Shown: one piece after another, positions 21,999 to 30,463 of the stretch
How the letters are laid out: the number at the start of each line of letters is the position of its first letter
Position numbering within the stretch: the first letter of the stretch is position 1
Source of the DNA: Moraxella ovis
GTDB taxonomy: Bacteria; Pseudomonadota; Gammaproteobacteria; Pseudomonadales; Moraxellaceae
Length of the DNA stretch: 64,000 nt
Assembly: GCF_900453105.1 (NCBI RefSeq)
Contig: NZ_UGPW01000001.1
Coordinates: forward strand, 620,001-684,000
Direction of reading: 5' to 3'
Notes under the pieces: generated by a model
What the model was told of the DNA's origin: nothing
Seen by the model: the letters and a program-made list of their open reading frames with translations, nothing else
The model's database searches: none
Translations under genes and position numbers: made by a program

Positions 21999-22331
21999 TT
22001 ATTTGGTCAAGGTCTGGATAAGCGTTAAAACTGCCCTTTTCTGTTCATTAGTCAGTTTTTGCCAAGCTGCATCATAAGAGTTTTGTCGATAATCCACTTT
22101 CTTTATACAGTCTTCAAAAAAATAGTCAATTGGAGTTTGCAAAAGATTAGCAATTTCAACCAAATGAGCTACATTAATTTTGTTCACACCTCTTTCATAT
22201 CTTGACAGTTGTTGTTGTGATACATCTAGTAGTTCTGCCATCTTTTCTGCAGACCATCCTTTTTCTTTGCGTTTTAATTGAATTCTTTTTCCGATTAATT
22301 TATCAATCTGAGTGCTGATAATTTGCGCCAT
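21999..22331 (-). CDS. XRE-family helix-turn-helix regulator
   Basis: Predicted transcription factor of 110 residues. An XRE/Cro-type domain spans about residues 10-70: IGKRIQLKRKEKGWSAEKMAELLDVSQQQLSRYERGVNKI, with LLQTPIDYFFED as the usual end. The C-terminal 35 residues are helical and unlike common effector domains. It is divergent from the small membrane protein and lipoprotein genes that follow, with a 118-base AT-rich gap, and may control them. Base composition is lower in GC than the neighbouring housekeeping genes, suggesting acquired DNA. Confidence 0.85.
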   Translation of the reverse strand: MAQIISTQIDKLIGKRIQLKRKEKGWSAEKMAELLDVSQQQLSRYERGVNKINVAHLVEIANLLQTPIDYFFEDCIKKVDYRQNSYDAAWQKLTNEQKRAVLTLIQTLTK

Positions 22332-22449
22332 CTTAAAACCAAGTTGATTTATAAAATAATCTATTTTTGTTCAAATTCACACTTGAAAGAAGAGTAGTAA
22401 AAGTTTAAAATATAAAATAATTACTCATCTATAGATTATTGGAGATTTT

Positions 22450-22632
22450 ATGAGCGATTCTCGTAATGCATTTGGCGGTATTTTTGGTTTAGTATTTACC
22501 GCAGCATCTGTCATTTTGCCTATTTATGCAGCCATTGTTGATTTCGCACGCGATAAATTTTTATGGGCAGCTGTTGATATTACTGTTTTTCCAATAGGTA
22601 TGATTCGCGGTCTAATGTACTTCTTTAATTAA
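22450..22632 (+). CDS. Small membrane protein, 60 residues
   Basis: Unrecognised protein. It has a hydrophobic segment (about residues 8-30, GGIFGLVFTAASVILPIYAAIV) and a second moderately hydrophobic C-terminal part (WAAVDITVFPIGMIRGLMYFF). GGAG lies six bases before the ATG, an ideal ribosome-binding site, which supports translation. The stop is four bases from the next gene start, so it is very probably cotranscribed with the two lipoproteins downstream. It could be a subunit of an envelope complex or a small toxin-like peptide; nothing in the sequence decides. Confidence 0.65.
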   Translation: MSDSRNAFGGIFGLVFTAASVILPIYAAIVDFARDKFLWAAVDITVFPIGMIRGLMYFFN

Positions 22633-22636
22633 TTTT

Positions 22637-22999
22637 ATGGCAAAATTTGTTTTGATATCTATAGTTCTTGCTTTATTGGCTGCGTGTAGTAAGTATGACA
22701 GAAATGATATGCTTCAAAAAGCCACATCTGATGACGAGATGAGAGAATTATTTGTTGAGCGTAATATAAAGGCTTGTCAGCAGGGTTTTTTGCTTAAGGA
22801 GGATGGCTGGATACAAAATTCTAAAAAGTCGTGTAATTGTCTCTTGAATTATGCTTCCTACTACATCGGTGGTGATGATATTCGACTTATGATTGCACCT
22901 ACAGCACCTATCGGCGACTATGAAAAAGAGAGGTTGGGGAGATTGCTGTATGATTCTTTGAAATTTGGAGCTTCACAGTGCTTGGGAAGCCTTGATTGA
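22637..22999 (+). CDS. Cysteine-rich lipoprotein A
   Basis: Predicted outer- or inner-membrane lipoprotein of 120 residues. The lipobox LLAAC places the lipidated cysteine at position 17. The mature part has a set of cysteines (KACQQG, KKSCNCLLNY, SQCLG) that could form disulfides in the periplasm. Its layout resembles the next gene product (N-terminal ERN or ELKRDC, a C-x-C pair, a late Cys before the end), so the two are probably paralogues from a duplication. Function unknown; no domain recognised. Confidence 0.75.
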   Translation: MAKFVLISIVLALLAACSKYDRNDMLQKATSDDEMRELFVERNIKACQQGFLLKEDGWIQNSKKSCNCLLNYASYYIGGDDIRLMIAPTAPIGDYEKERLGRLLYDSLKFGASQCLGSLD

Positions 23000-23028
23000 T
23001 GTTGAGCAAAGAGAATTAATGGCGTTTT

Positions 23029-23442
23029 ATGAAAAAGATATTGGTTTTTATTTGTGCTTCAGTCATTTTATCAGCTTGTGGTGATATAAGCGGCGGTTTT
23101 GTTTCGTCTATTGATAAAGAAAAAAATACTGTGCATTTCTCCTCGGATGATGAATTTAGGAAAGTCTTTGAACAAGAATTAAAAAGAGATTGTTTAAATA
23201 CTATCCAAAAAGAACATCTAGTAAATGGCATGACAGCTGAGTGGTTTTGCGACTGCTCAAATCTTTATTTTATGGATGGAATGGATAACTCGATGGCAAG
23301 AAAGATTTTTGAAGAGCCAGAGAAGGTGTCGGAGCAGGATAAAAATGATTTGGTTGAGAGAGGTAGAACGCTGCGTTTAATATCCACAAGTCTGTGTATG
23401 GGTGATTTTCATGATGGGGAACAGCCAGGATGGAAACGATAG
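23029..23442 (+). CDS. Cysteine-rich lipoprotein B
   Basis: Predicted lipoprotein of 137 residues with lipobox LSAC and the lipidated cysteine at position 17. The mature protein carries KRDCLN, the C-x-C pair FCDCSN and a final LCMGD, the same cysteine order as lipoprotein A 30 bases upstream. It seems to be the last gene of a three-gene unit (small membrane protein, lipoprotein A, lipoprotein B) ending at the terminator at 23532. Function unknown. Confidence 0.75.
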   Translation: MKKILVFICASVILSACGDISGGFVSSIDKEKNTVHFSSDDEFRKVFEQELKRDCLNTIQKEHLVNGMTAEWFCDCSNLYFMDGMDNSMARKIFEEPEKVSEQDKNDLVERGRTLRLISTSLCMGDFHDGEQPGWKR

Positions 23443-23531
23443 CTCTATCCTATCTATCTACAAAGTTAAAACACTATTTCCTTGTCTATTTTTGTATTGC
23501 AAAACTTATTTTTTTAGTAGATTGATTGATC

Positions 23532-23568
23532 AATAGCTTATTCTTTTTTTGAATAAGCTATTTTTTTA
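23532..23568 (+). terminator. Rho-independent terminator after the lipoprotein genes
   Basis: A perfect 12-bp stem, AATAGCTTATTC with GAATAAGCTATT, loop of seven T residues, followed by a T tract. Confidence 0.88.
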
Positions 23569-23583
23569 ATCGCCAGTTAATTT

Positions 23584-25221
23584 TTATATTAGTATTCTCC
23601 AAATCACAAACCCAATCGCCAATACATGAAATATTACGCCCACCCACCAAATCGGCACGGTCAGACCAATCGCGATAAATCCTAAAAATCCACCCAAGGC
23701 AATCCAGTCATGGCGTTTTTGATTCAAGAAATCAGCACGCAGCGCTTGGATCTCGCGCAGTTCTTTGTCTTGTCTTGCCCCCAGTGTTGCCATGGACTGC
23801 ACGCCTTGCGTGATGAGCTTAGGCAGTTCGGTGGCGGAGAGCAGTAACTCGGGGCTTTTTTCTTTGATGTCGTTTAGATTTTTGACGGGGTCTAGTTGGT
23901 CTTTTACCCACGCGGTTAAGATTGGCTTGGCCAGAGACCAGATGTCTAGCGCAGGATACAGCTCACGCCCGAGCCCTTCGACATGAACCAAGGTCTTAAG
24001 CAGTAGCATCAGCTGCGGCGGTATGCTCATCTGATGACGGCGCGCGATGTTTAATATCTCAAATAAGATGCCAGCAAAGTCAAGCTCGCTCATGGGTTTG
24101 GACACCATGGGGCTGACCGTGCGCGCCATATCACGGATAAGTGCGTGCTTGTCAGCAGATGGCGGTATCCAGCCTGCTTGAGAGATGATATCTACTAGGG
24201 CGGTGTAGTTGCCATTCATGACTGACAGCAGCATGCGCGCGACAACCAGTTGATCATCGCGTGACAGCTCACCCATGATTGCACAGTCCAGCCCTAGGTA
24301 GCGCGGATTGGTGACGGCTTCACCATTGGGTAGGGTTTCGACAAAGATATTGCCAGGGTGCATGTCCGCGTGGAAGAAGTTATCGCGAAACACCTGCGTG
24401 AAGAATATCGTCAAGCCATTCTTGGCAAGTAACGAGCGATCATAGCCTAAGGCATCAAATTTATCCGTCTGAGAAATCGGCACGCCAAAAATTCGCTCCG
24501 AGACCATGACCGACTTATTCGCCATGTACGATTCTGGCACGTAGATCAGCGATGAGCCTGTGAAGTTGTTGCGCATGCGAGTGGCGTTGGCAGATTCTAG
24601 GGTGAGATCCAGCTCATTTAGCATGATCTGCCGGTAGTCCTCTACCACGCTGACAATATGCACGGCGCGCGCAGACTCTAATCGAGCGGACAGCCAATTT
24701 GCCATTTCGCGCAGCAGCTCGAAGTCTTGAATGATGACAGGCTTGATGTCAGGGCGAACGACCTTTACGACCACTTCACGACCGTCGTGGAGGCTGGCGG
24801 TGTGTACTTGAGCGATACTGGCGGCGGCGAGTGGCTTATTATCAAACCGAGCGAATAGCTCATCGACAGGCTTGCCAAGCCCTGTCTTAGGGTTTTGGAT
24901 TTCGGATTTTAGGATGTCCACATCGAAGGGTGCGACTTTATCCTGTAATAGTGATAACTGCGCGATGATGTTTGGCGGCAGTAGGTCGGATCGTGTGGAG
25001 AGCAGCTGCCCTAATTTTAAGAAAAGCGTACCCATCTCTTCAAAGGCGAGCTTGATGCCCATGGGGTGATGCGATTTGCCTAGGCTTGCAGGATGCAGGC
25101 GAATCAGACGTGCCAATGGCGCAAGCTCTGGCATGTCATCGATGGGCAGATGCATGTCTAGGCGATATTTAGCAGCGATGCGATATAGCGAAAGTAGGCG
25201 TTTACGATGAGAGATGAGCAT
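23584..25221 (-). CDS. ubiB: Ubiquinone biosynthesis accessory protein, ABC1/UbiB kinase-like
   Basis: Membrane-associated atypical kinase-like ATPase needed for ubiquinone synthesis. The 545-residue protein shows the KxGQ motif (FLKLGQLLSTRSDLLPP), the alanine-rich nucleotide loop AAASIAQVH, the catalytic-loop-like FFHADMHPGNIF and two hydrophobic helices at the C-terminus. It is the last gene of ubiE-ubiJ-ubiB, starting two bases after ubiJ ends. The order and spacing match the known gammaproteobacterial operon. Confidence 0.95.
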   Translation of the reverse strand: MLISHRKRLLSLYRIAAKYRLDMHLPIDDMPELAPLARLIRLHPASLGKSHHPMGIKLAFEEMGTLFLKLGQLLSTRSDLLPPNIIAQLSLLQDKVAPFDVDILKSEIQNPKTGLGKPVDELFARFDNKPLAAASIAQVHTASLHDGREVVVKVVRPDIKPVIIQDFELLREMANWLSARLESARAVHIVSVVEDYRQIMLNELDLTLESANATRMRNNFTGSSLIYVPESYMANKSVMVSERIFGVPISQTDKFDALGYDRSLLAKNGLTIFFTQVFRDNFFHADMHPGNIFVETLPNGEAVTNPRYLGLDCAIMGELSRDDQLVVARMLLSVMNGNYTALVDIISQAGWIPPSADKHALIRDMARTVSPMVSKPMSELDFAGILFEILNIARRHQMSIPPQLMLLLKTLVHVEGLGRELYPALDIWSLAKPILTAWVKDQLDPVKNLNDIKEKSPELLLSATELPKLITQGVQSMATLGARQDKELREIQALRADFLNQKRHDWIALGGFLGFIAIGLTVPIWWVGVIFHVLAIGFVIWRILI

Positions 25222-25223
25222 GG

Positions 25224-25838
25224 TTATGATTGGTTTTGTAGGGCGGTTAGGCGAGCTTGTTCGCGTTCGATGTCACTTTGTAGGCGCAGCAGTTCTTGCT
25301 TTTTTTGGCTGATGGCATCGTCCAGCGCGCTGTCCTGAGCTGGGGTGATTGCACCTGTGATGATGGTCTTTAGAGAGTCGAGCACGGGCGAGATAATCGG
25401 GGACATCTCTTGGGTGAGCATGTAGGCATAGCTTGCACCGCTTTTGCCGATTAGGTTTTCTAATTGGGCGAATGCATCGGGGCTAAAATCATCGCTTAGG
25501 GCTTTGATTTGCATGAGCACCTTATGATCGCCCTTAATGGGAAGGTTGCCCGATGGGTTCTGCATGAGTGCCAGTAGCTCTCTTGGACTGGTAGTATGCA
25601 GCGTGCAGTCAGGTTCTGTGATGATACCGCCTTGGGGTTCAAAGAGGCTTTGGCTGACAGGCTCAAACCTCACATGATCATCACAAAACAGCACATCAAC
25701 GGACAGCGATGGATTGGCAATGATCACGCGAAATGTCTTGCCAGACAGACCATTAAGATGTGAAATGGCGATGGGATCCGTGCCAAGCGCACCATTGATG
25801 ATGCGCTCAACAAGCCCAAGAGCGAGCACGCTAATCAT
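25224..25838 (-). CDS. ubiJ: Ubiquinone biosynthesis accessory factor UbiJ
   Basis: SCP2-domain lipid-binding scaffold protein that helps assemble the ubiquinone-modifying enzymes. The 204-residue product has an N-terminal SCP2-like domain with the stretch [21 protein letters not shown], then an amphipathic helix and a coiled-coil C-terminus ([19 protein letters not shown]). The ATG overlaps the ubiE stop (ATGA), indicating coupled translation. Sequence conservation is low in this family, so the call leans on position between ubiE and ubiB plus the domain layout. Confidence 0.88.
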   Translation of the reverse strand: MISVLALGLVERIINGALGTDPIAISHLNGLSGKTFRVIIANPSLSVDVLFCDDHVRFEPVSQSLFEPQGGIITEPDCTLHTTSPRELLALMQNPSGNLPIKGDHKVLMQIKALSDDFSPDAFAQLENLIGKSGASYAYMLTQEMSPIISPVLDSLKTIITGAITPAQDSALDDAISQKKQELLRLQSDIEREQARLTALQNQS

Positions 25839-26716
25839 CGGCGTGCCTTAAACCCACGATGCACCGCCACGATGCCGCCAGTTAGGTTGTGGTAGTCGCA
25901 GTTTACAAATCCTGCTTTTTCCATCATGCCTTTTAAGGTGGTTTGGTCGGGGTGCATACGGATGGACTCTGCTAGATATTGATAGCTTTCAGCATCGCCG
26001 GCGACGATCTTGCCCATCACAGGCAGGGCGGTGAATGAATAAAGATCGTAAGCCTTTGATAGTGGCTTAAAGACAGGTTTGCTAAATTCAAGCACAAGCA
26101 GTCGTCCACCTGGTTTTAGGACGCGGTGCATCGCTTCAAGGGCTTTTTGTTTGTCGGTGACGTTGCGCAGACCGAAGCTGATGGTCACCAGATCAAATGA
26201 ATTGTCCTCGAAAGGTTCTAGCGTCTCAGCATTCGCCAAAACGAAATCAACGTTATTGCAACCTGCATTAATCAGGCGAGTACGACCGATCTCAAGCATC
26301 GCTTCGTTGATGTCAGACAGCACCACGCGACCTGAGCGACCCACTTCACGGCTAAACACTTTGGCAAGATCGCCTGTACCGCCCGCGATGTCAAGCACGC
26401 GCTGACCTGAACGCACGCCAGTTAGGCTGATGGCATAACGCTTCCATAGTCTGTGAATACCAAAGCTCATGAGGTCGTTCATGATGTCGTATTTTGAGGC
26501 GACAGAGGTGAAGACCTCGGCGACTTTACTTTGTTTTTCTCGGGCATCCACGGTCTGATAACCAAAATGCGTCGTCTCGCCCACGTTCTCAGAATAAGCG
26601 CGCTGCGTCGGATTGTCCGCATTGGCAGGGCTTTGCATTGCTGACTGTCCTTGTGGCGTGCCAGTAGGCAAAATATTAGGATTGGTAAATTCGTTTGACT
26701 TGTTATCTTGGCTCAT
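25835..26716 (-). CDS. ubiE: Ubiquinone/menaquinone C-methyltransferase
   Basis: SAM-dependent C-methyltransferase of ubiquinone synthesis. From the ATG at 26716, preceded by GGAAAA, the product is 293 residues. The first 50 or so are a low-complexity Asn/Gln/Pro-rich extension absent from E. coli UbiE; the catalytic part starts at [19 protein letters not shown] and has the SAM motif [29 protein letters not shown] and the end [13 protein letters not shown]. It heads the ubiE-ubiJ-ubiB operon. Confidence 0.95.
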   Translation of the reverse strand: MSQDNKSNEFTNPNILPTGTPQGQSAMQSPANADNPTQRAYSENVGETTHFGYQTVDAREKQSKVAEVFTSVASKYDIMNDLMSFGIHRLWKRYAISLTGVRSGQRVLDIAGGTGDLAKVFSREVGRSGRVVLSDINEAMLEIGRTRLINAGCNNVDFVLANAETLEPFEDNSFDLVTISFGLRNVTDKQKALEAMHRVLKPGGRLLVLEFSKPVFKPLSKAYDLYSFTALPVMGKIVAGDAESYQYLAESIRMHPDQTTLKGMMEKAGFVNCDYHNLTGGIVAVHRGFKARR

Positions 26717-26750
26717 GGCTTTTTCCAATTTTTATGAATTAAATATGACT

Positions 26751-26789
26751 AAAAAATCCCTATCATAATACTATAAATAGGGATTTTTT
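26751..26789 (-). terminator. Terminator of the FFLEELY-motif gene
   Basis: AAAAAATCCCTAT pairs with ATAGGGATTTTTT around a 13-base loop; T residues follow on the minus strand as part of the stem end. It lies between ubiE and the upstream minus-strand gene. Confidence 0.78.
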
Positions 26790-26833
26790 CATACCATAAA
26801 TTGCCATTTTAGATGGATGATTTTACACGCAGG

Positions 26834-27559
26834 TTAATAAACCTTGCCATCCTGATGAATGCGCTCAATCGTGGCCAACTCATTTTGGGTAAATGGCACG
26901 GTAAAATCATCAATCTTTTTGATGCTTTTGATGGCGATCAGCCCATCATAAATGAAGTCATACAAAGGCTGATAGCCGTGATGATAGGCGGTGGATTTCG
27001 CCAAAGAAAACGCTTTTTGTAATAAAAATGAATTAAATTGCTTGTATGATAGCTCGCACACCTCTTTGATGGCGTGAATCTGTGCGATGCGTGCGTCTTT
27101 TGCGTTAACGGCTTGATAGACTTCAACCATCAGCGCATCGGTAATGCCGTCTTGATGGAATGATTGTAGATATGTATCATTTCGTTGGATGGCTTTGGCA
27201 AGCACAAGATCAAGCTCCACCGCCAGAACCGCCGCCTTGACACCTAGGATGCCTGTGGCGAGCGTGTTTTGTGGAATGAGCTTTTCTAGGCGACCCGAGC
27301 CATTTAGGGCATTATTGCCCGCGGTGAGAAGCTGCTTGGCAAGTATGTCAAAATCCTTATCGCTATAGATGCGATCGATCAGATAATGAGCAAGTGGCGC
27401 AGTTTTATTGTTATCAAACAGTGGTTTATTGGTTCGATGAATGCGTGATTTTTGCCATGTCTGAACTTCATTTAGAATGTGTTTAAGATTGGCATCACTG
27501 TGGTGTGGTAGGGCTTGATAGCCATTTAGGGTATCGACCAAAGATTGAATGTGCGACAT
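26834..27559 (-). CDS. FFLEELY-motif-like protein of unknown function
   Basis: Soluble, mostly helical 241-residue protein. The segment VQTWQKSRIHRTNKPLFDNNKTAPLAHYLIDRIYSDKDFD has the layout of the FFLEELY-motif family known from Xanthomonas and Acinetobacter, but the motif itself reads HYLIDRIY here. Function of that family is unknown. The ATG at 27559 follows GGTGAG and gives MSHIQSLVDTLNGY; a start at 27691 would add 44 residues across the upstream Pho-box-like region. It is divergent from the phosphate transporter gene, with a Pho-box-like site facing it in the shared region. Confidence 0.72.
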   Translation of the reverse strand: MSHIQSLVDTLNGYQALPHHSDANLKHILNEVQTWQKSRIHRTNKPLFDNNKTAPLAHYLIDRIYSDKDFDILAKQLLTAGNNALNGSGRLEKLIPQNTLATGILGVKAAVLAVELDLVLAKAIQRNDTYLQSFHQDGITDALMVEVYQAVNAKDARIAQIHAIKEVCELSYKQFNSFLLQKAFSLAKSTAYHHGYQPLYDFIYDGLIAIKSIKKIDDFTVPFTQNELATIERIHQDGKVY

Positions 27560-27662
27560 GTACTCACCGATAAAAGCGTCTATAATTTTAAGCCTATGTT
27601 GGGGTGGTATATCAAAATTCAATCGTAATACTGTTCTGGTTAAAAACACAAAATAATAACAT

Positions 27663-27680
27663 CTGACACGAATATGACAA
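27663..27680 (-). promoter_or_regulatory. Pho-box-like site facing the FFLEELY-motif gene
   Basis: On the minus strand TTGTCATATTCGTGTCAG has two TGTCA half-sites at the 11-base spacing of the PhoB consensus (CTGTCATAWAWCTGTCAY). The second half is weaker than in the plus-strand site and no good -10 follows at the expected distance. Moderate support only. Confidence 0.45.
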
Positions 27681-27712
27681 AATTTAGCCAAATTGGCGAT
27701 GATATGTTAAAA

Positions 27713-27746
27713 TTGTCATAAAACTGTCATATTTGATTCTTACAAT
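27713..27746 (+). promoter_or_regulatory. Pho box and -10 element upstream of the phosphate transporter
   Basis: TTGTCATAAAACTGTCAT (27713-27730) matches the E. coli PhoB consensus at all but the first base. TACAAT starts exactly ten bases after it (27741-27746), the placement expected when PhoB replaces the -35 element. This suggests that pit is induced by phosphate starvation. Predicted from sequence. Confidence 0.72.
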
Positions 27747-27805
27747 GTCGCATTCGTGTTTTTCAGGCAGTTTTAAACTAACAATCAAATCGTCTTGGCG
27801 GATTT

Positions 27806-29395
27806 ATGGTAAATTCAGCGAAACAAAGCACACCCATGCTGGCAAATATTTTCTTTGCGGTATTGCTTGCAGGGATGTGCGTTTATTTTGTGATGTGGGG
27901 GTTGGAGTATACCTTGCATCAACAAGTGCTGCTATTTATGGTAGCAAGCTTTTTTGGTATTTTCATGGCGTTTAACATCGGTGGTAATGACGTGGCGAAT
28001 TCGTTCGGTACGTCTGTCGGTGCAGGCACATTGACCGTCACCCAAGCACTTGCGGTGGCGGCTATTTTTGAGGTGTCGGGTGCGGTACTGGCTGGTGCTG
28101 CGGTAACTGACACCATCCGAAGTGGTATCGTGGACATCGGCAAGCTGGGCGTATCGCCAAATCAGTTCATCTATCTCATGCTGTCAGCACTGGCAGCGGC
28201 GGCTTTTTGGTTACTTTTCGCCACCAAAAAAGGCTTGCCAGTATCGACCACACACGCCATCATTGGAGGTATCGTTGGTTCATCCATCGTGCTTGGTATT
28301 AGCTTGGGTGGTTCAGAGTTTGCGTTCTCGACCGTTAAATGGTCAAAAATCGGCGAAATCGCCATTTCTTGGGTAGTGTCACCTGTGCTTGGCGGTCTGC
28401 TGTCTTATATCCTATATGGTCTTATCAAGCGCAATATCTTGGCGTATAACGACAAAGTAGAAGTGCGTGTCAAGTCATTAAAAGCTCGCAAAAAAGCCCT
28501 AAAACGCGAACAAAAAGAGCATTTTGAGGCGTTAAATGATGATGAGAAGCTGCCTTATACCACCGCGCTGCTGCGTGACCAAGAAGCCTTCAACGAAGGC
28601 GAATGCCAGCATGACGAGCTAGAGACGGAATATTATCGCTTATTGCACGACATTGAGAACGAGCGCAGCAATCTAGATACCCTTAAAGCCCTAAAAACTT
28701 GGGTGCCTTTAATCGCGGCGCTTGGCGCGGTCATCATGACAGCGATGGTGGTATTCAAGGGTCTAAAGAACACGGGTCTAAACCTATCAACGCTGCACGC
28801 AAGCCTTGTGATGGGCATGATTGGTGCGATGGTGTGGCTAACTGCCTTCATCTATACCAAGACCATTCGCGGTAAGCATAAAGAAGACCTAGGCAAGGCG
28901 ACATTCATCATGTTCAGCTGGATGCAGGTATTTACCGCGTGTGCTTTTGCTTTCTCGCATGGTTCGAACGACATCGCGAACGCGGTCGGTCCTTTCGTTG
29001 CCATCCTAGATGTCATCAAAGAAAACGCCATCGCAGCCAAGGCATCAGTTCCTGCGCCTGTCATGCTGACCTTTGGTGTCTCGCTCATCGTAGGTCTGTG
29101 GTTCATCGGTAAAGAAGTCATCCAAACTGTCGGCACGAATCTAACCGAGATGCATCCTGCATCAGGTTTTGCTGCAGAGCTAGCAGCAGCAGCGGTCGTG
29201 ATGGGTGCATCTAGCTTGGGTATTCCTGTATCTAGTACGCACATTCTGGTGGGTGCGGTATTGGGTATTGGTATTGTTAATAAGAACACCAACTGGAAGC
29301 TCATGAAGCCGATTGGACTTGCTTGGGTCATCACATTGCCAGCGGCAGCATGTATTAGTGCGCTGTTCTTTGTGGTGCTGTCTAATGTGATGTAA
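27806..29395 (+). CDS. pit: Inorganic phosphate transporter, Pit family
   Basis: Inner-membrane phosphate (probably metal-phosphate) symporter. The 529 residues contain the two PHO4-family repeats, FNIGGNDVANSFGTSVGAGTL near the N-terminus and FSHGSNDIANAVGPFVAI in the C-terminal half, each followed by membrane helices and a PVSTTH or PVSSTH motif. A charged cytoplasmic region of about 100 residues (about 215-300) splits the two halves. The upstream Pho box indicates phosphate-dependent control, unusual for E. coli PitA but known for other Pit proteins. Confidence 0.94.
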   Translation: MVNSAKQSTPMLANIFFAVLLAGMCVYFVMWGLEYTLHQQVLLFMVASFFGIFMAFNIGGNDVANSFGTSVGAGTLTVTQALAVAAIFEVSGAVLAGAAVTDTIRSGIVDIGKLGVSPNQFIYLMLSALAAAAFWLLFATKKGLPVSTTHAIIGGIVGSSIVLGISLGGSEFAFSTVKWSKIGEIAISWVVSPVLGGLLSYILYGLIKRNILAYNDKVEVRVKSLKARKKALKREQKEHFEALNDDEKLPYTTALLRDQEAFNEGECQHDELETEYYRLLHDIENERSNLDTLKALKTWVPLIAALGAVIMTAMVVFKGLKNTGLNLSTLHASLVMGMIGAMVWLTAFIYTKTIRGKHKEDLGKATFIMFSWMQVFTACAFAFSHGSNDIANAVGPFVAILDVIKENAIAAKASVPAPVMLTFGVSLIVGLWFIGKEVIQTVGTNLTEMHPASGFAAELAAAAVVMGASSLGIPVSSTHILVGAVLGIGIVNKNTNWKLMKPIGLAWVITLPAAACISALFFVVLSNVM

Positions 29396-29411
29396 GTACA
29401 CATCAGCCCTC

Positions 29412-29447
29412 AAGCGACTTGTTATGATGATCATGGCAAGTCGTTTT
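29412..29447 (+). terminator. Rho-independent terminator after pit
   Basis: CGACTTG pairs with CAAGTCG around a 15-base loop that can itself pair (ATGATGATCAT), followed by TTTT. Confidence 0.72.
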
Positions 29448-29563
29448 ATTACAAAGCCATCAACCAAAGCAAATTAAAAATAAAAATGATCTGCGCATGA
29501 TGGGATAAATTTGATATACTCATGCCAAATTTATCGACTTGTATTATGGCTAACGGAGTGATC

Positions 29564-29830
29564 ATGAGTGACCATATCGAACCGACATTAGAGCAGCGCC
29601 GTATTATCTATCAGGCGCGCCGCGGTCTAAAGGAACTTGATTATTATATTGACCCTTATGTCAAAGAGCATTATCTAAGCGCGTCTGACGATGAGCAGGC
29701 GGCATTTGTGCGTTTATTGGAGCATGAGGATCCTGATTTGTTGTTGTTTTTCTTGGGTCAAGAACGTCCGGATGATGAGGGTGTGGCGCGTCTGATTGAG
29801 CGCATGAAACAGCTAAAATATGCTAACTAA
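29564..29830 (+). CDS. sdhE: FAD assembly factor SdhE
   Basis: Small cytoplasmic protein that helps attach FAD to succinate dehydrogenase and fumarate reductase flavoproteins. The 88-residue product carries the signature RRGLKELD and the downstream ELLEHEDPDLL-type segment (LLEHEDPDLLLFFLGQ). The ATG at 29564 follows GGAG at good spacing; an upstream ATG at 29522 would add 14 residues. It overlaps the next gene by 11 bases, as sdhE and ygfX overlap in enterobacteria. Confidence 0.9.
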   Translation: MSDHIEPTLEQRRIIYQARRGLKELDYYIDPYVKEHYLSASDDEQAAFVRLLEHEDPDLLLFFLGQERPDDEGVARLIERMKQLKYAN

Positions 29831-30299
29831 AACTCCCAATTTCTCCAAAAACATCCTAAACTTAGACATCGTAATCCATCAAAGTCGCCTAAGATTTATC
29901 CCTTGGGCGGCATTTGTGATTGCAGTGATGCTCATCTCTTGGCAGGCGTTATTGGTGGGGCAATGTGTGCTGTTACTTGCCATTATCAGTGTGCTCTCGT
30001 GGATTTATGTAGGGCGTATTAAGATCGTATGGATGGGCTGTACGCATACTGATGGCCTGTGGCAGCTTAGTGTTGGCCGAGGTATCGGGCGAGGTGTAAG
30101 GCGACAGCTATGGCAGGCATATCTACTATCCAGTCAGCGGGCGATCGGTATGAATGGGGCGGTGGTATTAAAATTCTATGTGATTGAACCTAGAAAGCGA
30201 TACTTTGAGGTAATGATTCATCGGCGTGATGTGGCAGATGCTGATTATCGTAAGCTATTGGGTCTTTGTGCTTTATCATCTAAGCTGATGGCAAATTAA
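29820..30299 (+). CDS. YgfX-like membrane protein, SdhE partner
   Basis: 159-residue protein with two adjacent membrane helices (about residues 25-65) and a basic cytoplasmic domain containing RKRYFEVMIHRRDVADADYRKL. YgfX (CptA) proteins have this two-helix plus soluble-domain layout and are encoded right after sdhE, as here, with overlapping reading frames. In E. coli YgfX has been described both as a toxin and as an SdhE partner; the role here is inferred from synteny and topology, not from strong sequence identity. Confidence 0.7.
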   Translation: MLTKTPNFSKNILNLDIVIHQSRLRFIPWAAFVIAVMLISWQALLVGQCVLLLAIISVLSWIYVGRIKIVWMGCTHTDGLWQLSVGRGIGRGVRRQLWQAYLLSSQRAIGMNGAVVLKFYVIEPRKRYFEVMIHRRDVADADYRKLLGLCALSSKLMAN

Positions 30300-30374
30300 T
30301 AATAAGTGCATAAAAAATTACACAACAACCACACTTTTATGATTTGATTTTGATAAGATGATGGTGAGTTTCTC

Positions 30375-30412
30375 GGTAAGTTAAACAATGCTTGGTAAGT
30401 TAAACAATGCTT
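30375..30412. repeat. Two perfect tandem copies of a 19-bp sequence
   Basis: GGTAAGTTAAACAATGCTT occurs twice without a gap (30375-30393, 30394-30412), about 50 bases before the YidB-like gene. It lies in the probable promoter region, so copy number could alter expression. Confidence 0.9.
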
Positions 30413-30463
30413 GTTGTTTCACATTACAATAATGTATCAAGATTTAATCACTAAGGATAATCC

